Assembly (NCBI GenBank): GCA_003439945.1
Contig: QVRM01001444.1
Coordinates: 237,588-301,587 of the forward strand
Length of the DNA stretch: 64,000 nt
Reading direction: 5' to 3'
Source: Dermanyssus gallinae
Lineage: Eukaryota; Arthropoda; Arachnida; Mesostigmata; Dermanyssidae
Shown one piece after another: positions 59,901 through 64,000 of the stretch. Each line of letters begins with the position of its first letter. The first letter of the stretch is position 1. The notes beneath the pieces are model-generated. The model saw only the letters and a list, made by a program, of their open reading frames with translations, was not told the origin of the DNA and made no database searches. The position numbers and the translations under genes are program-made.

Positions 59901-61312
59901 AACCACTGCATTTTTGTCGCCAGTCGCGAGAGCGACGCAGCACCGGCATCATATTTATCTCCGGCACTAACCGCGTCCCCCAGCCGCCATTCCCCCGGAG
60001 TGTCTGCGTGACCGCGTCGAACAGGGCCGCCTCTACGAGTGCATACACATTTGTCCATCTGATATATGAAACACGTTCACTAGACACCACTAGTCATCGG
60101 TACAGCTTCACCAAGCAAACCGGCAACGCACGTTCATTCGCACATCGATCAGCACCCCGATTGAGCCGATCATCTCCGATCATCGACATATCTAATAGTA
60201 TACACACGTTGTTTCCACCTAATTTCAAAACGCCTATACGTTACTGCACCTGAATCGCACGACATACTGAAGTATGCAACTTTATAGACAGGACACTGCG
60301 GCTTCGTCAAGCCGCTTTGGCCTATTGATCTTCTGGGATCAACAAAAGTAGCCGGCGTGTGGTGGATAGCTGCACGCGAATTCGATTTGTCTTCTCGCTA
60401 CACGCTCATGGCGAACCTACTTACATATAGTATAGGAAAGAAGAAGAAAACCAGAACTATATTGCTAAAACTCATATTGATGTGGTCCAGCTTCTAACAC
60501 TGACAACGTGAGTGTGGTAGAGCCACTCACAGACACAGGGTGCGTTGACCACTTGTTATGTGTAAACACCAACTGCTAAGACGCAGCAAATCGGCACTAC
60601 TGCGACATTCGCAGCATCGACGGGTTTAAATGCAAATATTGTAGCGAGAGAACGAACGCATTTTTAGCCGCGCTCACTTGCGCTCAATTATGAATCAGTT
60701 CGCTGCGGTAAGATACTGCAATGTCAGTTGACGTGATTGCATTGAAGAAATGTGAAAATAAAACTAATTTTGATACATTGATATATTGTTGCATTCCAAG
60801 CCTCTAGGATCTGGTCTAGGATCGGAACAAAACAGAGTTTTGTACAACAAAGCTATGCTGGTGCTGTCAGTACAGTCGTCGCGAAGCGGCGACAGCTAAA
60901 CATATAGCCATCGGTTAGCCATCAAAAGGACTTGATAACAAGATGACTGCTTGTACCTTTACATCTTATAAAGCCTGGACGAACCTGACGCCCGTGATCT
61001 CCTATTTTACATAGGAACCTGAGAAATGTGGGTATATGAAACAAAAAACGTCTCTTCAATTGTAAATTTTCATGTCTTGTGGTAAATTATTTTAAATTTA
61101 CAATTTTTGATTCGTTTTATATCATCATTCACACTACACATATTTATGCATATTAATATGCGTGTGTGTACAGGAGAACTTTTGCGATGCACCTTCACCA
61201 TCGCTATCAACCAGGGTGTGCTGGCTGCTGACCGTTATAGGCATAGCGGATGGCATTGTTGCTATAACATGCCACAGCTGAATTTGTTTTCCTACCGAGA
61301 TGTTTCTTAGTA

Positions 61313-61350
<38 letters not shown>

Positions 61351-62123
61351 TTTTTTTGGACGTAAGACTATTGCCTGTGAACGGTTTCTTTCATGTAATG
61401 GCTGATTTTTAATCCACTCCGGCATTTGCCTTGCCTAAATTGGAAACCATGCAAACCAATTTAAGAGTGGCCGGTCTGGGTCTCGAACCCAGGCCTCCCG
61501 AACGCAAGGCAAAGGCTTTCCCACTAAGCCATCTTGCTCGGTATATATATATATATATATATATATATCCAGTCGCCCTCGTATGACGCTACCGAAACCC
61601 TCGTCTTGTATACATCTCAAAACCAAAGGTTTTGATAGTGTCCGACACGAGATCAAACAGCGCTCTCAGGTTCGCTCCATCCACGCCGTGACGTACCTGA
61701 TAGCCGAGGCTGTGCAGGCTCTTGAGTGACAGGCCTTTGTCGTCGCCGTGAAAGAACTCGGTGAGGTGACCGAGTGCCGTGAAGAGCCGCTGAAAGAACT
61801 GCGCACGCTCGCCGACATTGTTGCGTGCGGTAATCGTCAGCTCCTGGAGGACGACTCGCCAGACGGCCTCCAGCACGCGGTAGAAGTTGACTCGCATTAG
61901 GTTGTTATACAGCACCTGCTTGAGCAGTGACAAAGCAACGTCAACACGATGTGATGGCGTATGAAACAACAAATGGACGAATCCGCGAGCGACTATGAAC
62001 TAACAACGCAATGGCTGCAACGGCGAAACAAAGCTCTTTGCCGTTCTAGTGTTGGTCGCCAACTCATAATCATGCGCGTCATAGCCGCGCATTCTAACCC
62101 AACATACGCGGTCGGAAAATAAA

Positions 62124-62170
<47 letters not shown>

Positions 62171-62515
62171 TTCCTCACCAGAGTAGGTAAAGTATACAAT
62201 AGTATGATCAATATCACTACAGCCTCGTAATGATATTAAAATAAAAAAGTGATATATATATATATATATATATATATAAAGAGCTTACATGTGTTTTTTT
62301 TTACAGAACGGCAGAAAATAAATAAAAATATTTATTATGCTAAAATGTAGATGTATCATACACACTCCGATATACTAGCAGAGAAATAAAGTATCAAGAG
62401 CTACCTTTAAGTTTGCATCCAGGTAGTCTACAAGTGGAGAGAGCGCAGACTTTGCATCCACTTTTTCTGGAGCCCAGGCAAGATGGAAGAGAAACTTTTT
62501 CACATCGGGCCGCAT
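47744..62515 (-). CDS. Baiap3: BAIAP3/Munc13-4-like protein, five 3'-side exons (both ends outside what is seen)
   Basis: Member of the Unc13 superfamily, which primes vesicles by opening syntaxin. BAIAP3 and UNC13D act in dense-core vesicle and granule exocytosis. Exons in gene order: 62515-62405, 61915-61697, 50244-50016, 48363-48201 and 47861-47744, all GT-AG and in phase. Together they give the MHD2 region ([36 protein letters not shown]), the connecting helix ([20 protein letters not shown]), and the C-terminal C2 domain ([53 protein letters not shown]). The C2 sequence is nearer BAIAP3 than UNC13D (FTVMDHD...NDF). The first 60-70% of the protein lies beyond the window and the last C2 strand plus C-terminus was not found. 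The 11.45-kb intron holds the GSK-3-like gene. Confidence 0.9.
47862..48200 (-). other. Intron of the BAIAP3/Munc13-4-like gene
   Basis: Short intron; nothing recognised. Confidence 0.85.
48201..48363 (-). CDS. Baiap3: BAIAP3/Munc13-4-like exon (C2 core)
   Basis: Minus strand: CATCACAG|TC and GAATT|GTATGT. It reads [30 protein letters not shown] and [16 protein letters not shown]. The two loop-1 Asp (PLD, YSDP) expected to bind Ca2+ are present. Confidence 0.95.
48364..50015 (-). other. Intron of the BAIAP3/Munc13-4-like gene
   Basis: It contains (TA)n tracts at 48489-48522, 49749-49819, 49890-49918 and 49963-50000. Open frames at 48656-49037 have no domain I recognise. The last TA tract lies about 15 bp from an exon. 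Confidence 0.8.
49749..50000. repeat. Three (TA)n tracts in 250 bp
   Basis: TA runs at about 49749-49819, 49890-49918 and 49963-50000, next to the exon ending at 50016. Confidence 0.95.
50016..50244 (-). CDS. Baiap3: BAIAP3/Munc13-4-like exon (helix after MHD2, start of C-terminal C2)
   Basis: Minus strand: AATGGGCAG|GAT and GTCGATG|GTACGG. It reads [30 protein letters not shown], a Ser/Thr/Gly/Ala-rich insertion, then [20 protein letters not shown], the first C2 strands. It ends with one base of a split Val codon. The low-complexity insertion is absent from the human proteins. Confidence 0.93.
50245..52427 (-). other. Intron portion 3' of the nested kinase gene
   Basis: Part of the 11.45-kb intron. 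It contains (GA)n near 50383-50398, TTG/CTG repeats at 50516-50590 and 51723-51860, short TA tracts, and (AG)n at 52358-52376. It includes the unannotated 3' UTR of the kinase gene. No other gene was seen. Confidence 0.6.
52428..53672 (-). CDS. GSK-3/shaggy-like Ser/Thr kinase, intronless, nested in the BAIAP3-like intron
   Basis: Ser/Thr kinase of the GSK-3 family (CMGC group). A single frame of 414 codons: N-terminal basic tail (1-70); Gly loop IGRGTFGTV (78-86); Lys104; Arg115-Glu116 in helix C; catalytic loop HRDLKPMN (197-204); DFG (218-220) in [10 protein letters not shown]; activation loop [13 protein letters not shown] with Tyr234 at the GSK-3 autophosphorylated Tyr; GSK-3 C-lobe FFDELRQP. 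The three residues of the phospho-primed substrate pocket (GSK-3beta R96, R180, K205) are R115, R198 and K215. Compared with GSK-3, the segment after VLGSPTR is shortened and diverged and the tail is short. No introns and high GC beside AT-rich flanks suggest a retrogene. No N-terminal regulatory Ser in the RTTSFAE context is seen. It is comparable in kind to the testis copies of shaggy in flies, by analogy only. Confidence 0.93.
   Translation of the reverse strand: MGRRRDISILPRLRSWCRKRLSKSGTESQPKSKHVRKESENLKISGSTDEGADWHEMLVESVSTSSGVRFRYRVIEEIGRGTFGTVYKIETDQPAEDERLLAMKVLKCRKRGKVREIGMMKMMRHVNLVRLRYYCTVGVCQLGSRQKLIMDWMPESLHSVISRHRRDRTLIQPVLYRCFLYQIFRGLAFMHHRAIAHRDLKPMNILVDVSKGTLKLCDFGSAKVLTDGVSNTSYICSRWYRAPELLFGSRDYTCAIDMWSAGCCFAEMVRLTPLFRGDSTVDQISRILAVLGSPTRQEAALLGIRNDDALPRCSSRDMDSVLERRASQPSVSLLRHLLRYAPCDRPKAWDALADPFFDELRQPGCCLPNAVPLPDLFSFTDEELEYNPSINSQLRPLGAPAAKESVSNNESRTS
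53673..57400. other. Intron portion 5' of the nested kinase gene, no confident gene
   Basis: It includes whatever promoter the kinase gene uses. Minus-strand frames at 54835-55328 (for example [20 protein letters not shown], then [20 protein letters not shown]) and plus-strand frames at 56388-57389 have no domain I recognise. A short direct repeat (GCCGAAGCCTAGTAATAT, GCCAAAGCCTAGTAATAT) lies at 54650-54690. Confidence 0.45.
56932..57030 (+). repeat. (CAA)n microsatellite inside a 219-codon open frame
   Basis: About 30 CAA/CGA triplets, read as polyGln in the plus frame 56388-57047. The rest of that frame shows no conserved domain, so I treat it as a repeat, not a gene. Confidence 0.9.
57450..58146 (+). 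mobile_element. LINE family A fragment (Cys/His end and C-terminal domain)
   Basis: It reads [40 protein letters not shown] near 57530-57675, then, after a frameshift near 57700, [15 protein letters not shown] sequence, [20 protein letters not shown], and after another break [25 protein letters not shown] and GRHPRH are the landmarks. The most complete copy of this module in the window. Confidence 0.75.
58155..58199. repeat. Inverted repeat, 15-bp arms
   Basis: ATATGTTCTTAATAC at 58155-58169 and its exact complement GTATTAAGAACATAT at 58185-58199, with a 15-base loop. It sits just after the LINE A fragment. Confidence 0.9.
58230..58370 (-). mobile_element. Chimeric SINE: family 1 head with a different body
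   Basis: Minus strand: CCGAGCAAGATGGCTTAGTGG, GCAAAGCCTTT as in SINE family 1, then CACCTCTGCAACCATTACAG in place of the tRNA-like B-box part, and a body absent from the other copies. Either a different SINE subfamily or a recombinant. The right-hand limit of the body is a guess. Confidence 0.5.
59386..59437. repeat. Inverted repeat, 20-bp arms
   Basis: ACTACTATGTATGTATGTGT at 59386-59405 and its exact complement at 59418-59437, with a 12-base spacer. Confidence 0.9.
59755..59818. repeat. G-rich tandem patch
   Basis: GAGTGGGGTGGAGTGGGGAAAG, repeated once with changes, then a run of 13 G. Several G3-4 runs in 60 bp could form a quadruplex on the plus strand. Confidence 0.7.
61319..61344. repeat. 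(TA)n microsatellite
   Basis: TA run. Confidence 0.95.
61407..61541 (-). mobile_element. SINE family 1 (tRNA-derived), reverse copy
   Basis: Minus strand: CCGAGCAAGATGGCTTAGTGG, B box GGTTCGAGACCC, AAATTGG ... CCAATTT hairpin, GGAGTGGATTAAA end. Very close to the copy at 42502-42635. (TA)n at 61542-61568 lies against its head, as it does at 42474-42501. Confidence 0.9.
61697..61915 (-). CDS. Baiap3: BAIAP3/Munc13-4-like exon (MHD2)
   Basis: Minus strand: CTCAAGCAG|GTG, 73 codons, TATCAG|GTACGT. It reads [52 protein letters not shown] and [12 protein letters not shown], the conserved Munc13 homology domain 2. Phase 0 at both ends. Confidence 0.93.
61916..62404 (-). other. Intron of the BAIAP3/Munc13-4-like gene
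   Basis: It contains (TA)n at 62128-62166 and 62252-62278; nothing else was recognised. Confidence 0.8.
62405..62515 (-). CDS. Baiap3: BAIAP3/Munc13-4-like exon (before MHD2 core)
   Basis: Minus strand: CAATCCGCAG|ATG, 37 codons, CTTAAAG|GTAGCT. It reads [18 protein letters not shown], then [15 protein letters not shown]. It corresponds to BAIAP3 ...HPLLKYLDDKL. The leading ATG is internal, not a start. Phase 0 at both ends. Confidence 0.8.
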
Positions 62516-62919
62516 CTGCGGATTGGAAAGAGCATTTTGTTATAACATACTAGCTTAATAACTTTTTTTCGTAGTTTAATAAGCTTTTCAGACCTGTCGT
62601 GGTACGTACTCATTAAGTGTCTCATATTCGTGTACTACTATAAAATAAATCAAGGTTAATAAACAAAACAAAAAAAAATATATATATATATAGCGAAAAC
62701 CACCAATGTCTTCCGGTTTGTTTTGCTTAGAAGCGCCATTTATCAGCTAAACACAGACAAAATCTCGTGCCAATCGGTGGCGGCGTTTATTGCTTGAGTT
62801 TGGTTCAAACAAGTGAAGAAAACTATATTCGACGATTTCTAGGAAACCGTGTTACGAACTGCTTATGTTGACCAAGCAATGTTCCGAAACAATGTCTGTC
62901 GTATGTATGTATATATATA
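62516..62919 (-). other. Intron of the BAIAP3/Munc13-4-like gene, before the mariner
   Basis: AT-rich, nothing recognised. Confidence 0.6.
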
Positions 62920-64000
62920 CAGGTAGTTCAACAAGTTCTTAAAATGAGCTTTTCAGAATTCGAATTTTGGCGCGCTTTCACCGCTACTGGAAAGGGCAAC
63001 TTTTCGACTGCTAGCCGTCAAAATATTATGGTGATTGGCCGTTGTGATTTCGTTTGATCGCTTTTCCCGTGCAACGTATCGGCGTGATTTTAAAACATGA
63101 AGGAAAAAGAGTTTCGAGTGGTTATCAAGCATTTTTATTTCAAAGGTTGGAATGCGACCTAAATGAAAACTGAGTTAGACGAGGTGTACGGTGACTCTGC
63201 GCTATGTTTTGCATTAATGAGTTAAAAAGAGGTCGCAAGAGCGCCGAGGATAAACTACGTTCAGGACGCCCAAAAACAGCAACTGATGAGGAAAACGTGG
63301 AAAAAGTGCGGAAAATCTTTGCCCCAGATAACCGAGTGGACATTAGGGAGATAGCGGAGGCCTTGGGGATCAGTTTGGGTAGTGTACATTTCATCATGCA
63401 CGAGAACTTGAAGATGAAAAAGCTCAGAGCAAAATTGGTGCCGCATTTGCTCAACCAAGGCCAAAAAGACGCGCGTGTTTCCGCTTCAAAGCGAAATTTG
63501 GCCAAGCTGTCGAAAAAACCGTCGGATTTTTGGCGCAGAATCGTGACCGTCGATGAAAGCTGGGTCCATCACTACACTCCCGAGACCCAAGAAGCATCTC
63601 GCCAATGGTGTGCACCTGGTGAAGGACCTCCGAAGAGGGTGCGGACAACGGCATCGACCGGAAAGACGATAGCTACGGTTTTTTGGGACCAATGTGGAAT
63701 AATTCTGGTCGACTACCTTGAGAGCGGTAAAACGATCACGGGAGAATATTATGCAAGACTGTTGGATTGCCTGAGGCAAAACTCATCGTGAAACGGCCCG
63801 CTTTGCAGAATAAGGTTGTCCTGTTTCACCAGGACAATGCTCCTGCACACAAGTCGCGGCAAGCATCGGCAAAACTGGCCCAACTGAGGTTCGAATTTAT
63901 TGAACAACCTTCCTATTCTCCAGACCTGACCCTTTCTGATTATTCCCTCTTCGGACATTTAAAGAATAGTCTCGGTGGAAAGCATTTTTCCAGCAATGAA
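62920..64000 (+). mobile_element. Mariner element (DD34D), copy 2, inactive, cut by the window end
   Basis: The left end CAGGTAGTTCAACAAGTTCTTA follows TA at 62918-62919, identical to copy 1. An ATG at 63097 opens the transposase (MKEKEFRVVIKHF), which hits TAA about 25 codons on. A 16-bp deletion relative to copy 1 lies near 63211, and one base is missing near 63778 (AACTCATCG). Catalytic TVDESWVHHY is kept. It lies antisense within an intron of the BAIAP3-like gene. The right end is outside the window. Confidence 0.9.
63204..63791 (+). pseudogene. Mariner transposase, open middle part of copy 2
   Basis: 195 codons open: SAEDKLRSGRPKTATDEENV, EALGISLGSVHFIM (HTH), KLVPHLLNQGQKDARV, TVDESWVHHYTPE with the first catalytic Asp. 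A frameshift near 63778 separates it from the FHQDNAPAH part. Not functional. Confidence 0.85.

Larger units (their letters stand above)
58200..61318. other. Remaining intron sequence, no gene seen
   Basis: AT-rich at 58380-59350. It holds a chimeric SINE head, an inverted repeat and a G-rich patch, listed separately. The open frame at 59888-60253 has no recognisable domain. Confidence 0.55.

Overview
This is eukaryotic, animal-type DNA. Genes are split by GT-AG introns, the conserved proteins are metazoan, and the spacer DNA is full of (TA)n and triplet microsatellites, mariner elements, tRNA-derived SINEs and decayed LINEs. Protein details (parkin ending in HWFG as in insect parkins, mariner and R1-like elements) point to an arthropod. 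A chelicerate such as a mite is my guess, not something the sequence proves.

Left part, + strand: a CPSF6 gene (mRNA 3'-end processing factor, CFIm 68-kDa subunit) has four coding exons between 522 and 7485. Its first exon carries an apparent one-base frameshift in a G run at 648-653. About 8.6 kb without a recognisable gene follows. Then comes parkin (E3 ubiquitin ligase of PINK1/parkin mitophagy), seven coding exons between 17769 and 24666, with a polyA signal at 25054. The upstream exon(s) holding the start and most of the ubiquitin-like domain were not found with confidence.

Middle part, 25.1-47.7 kb: intergenic DNA and transposon debris. It holds pieces of at least four non-LTR retrotransposon families (called A to D here), a full-length but broken mariner (39347-40633), a 627-bp internally deleted Tc1/mariner-type element (43312-43938), and copies of two tRNA-derived SINE families.

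Right part, - strand: five 3'-side exons of a BAIAP3/Munc13-4-like vesicle-priming protein (MHD2 region and C-terminal C2 domain) lie between 62515 and 47744. An 11.45-kb intron of this gene contains, on the same strand, an intact intronless GSK-3/shaggy-like kinase gene (52428-53672) of 414 codons, probably a retrogene. A second broken mariner begins at 62920 and runs off the window.

The genes do not form a pathway. Their shared context is an AT-rich, repeat-rich chromosome arm in which the coding exons stand out by higher GC. No CRISPR, rRNA or functional tRNA gene was seen.
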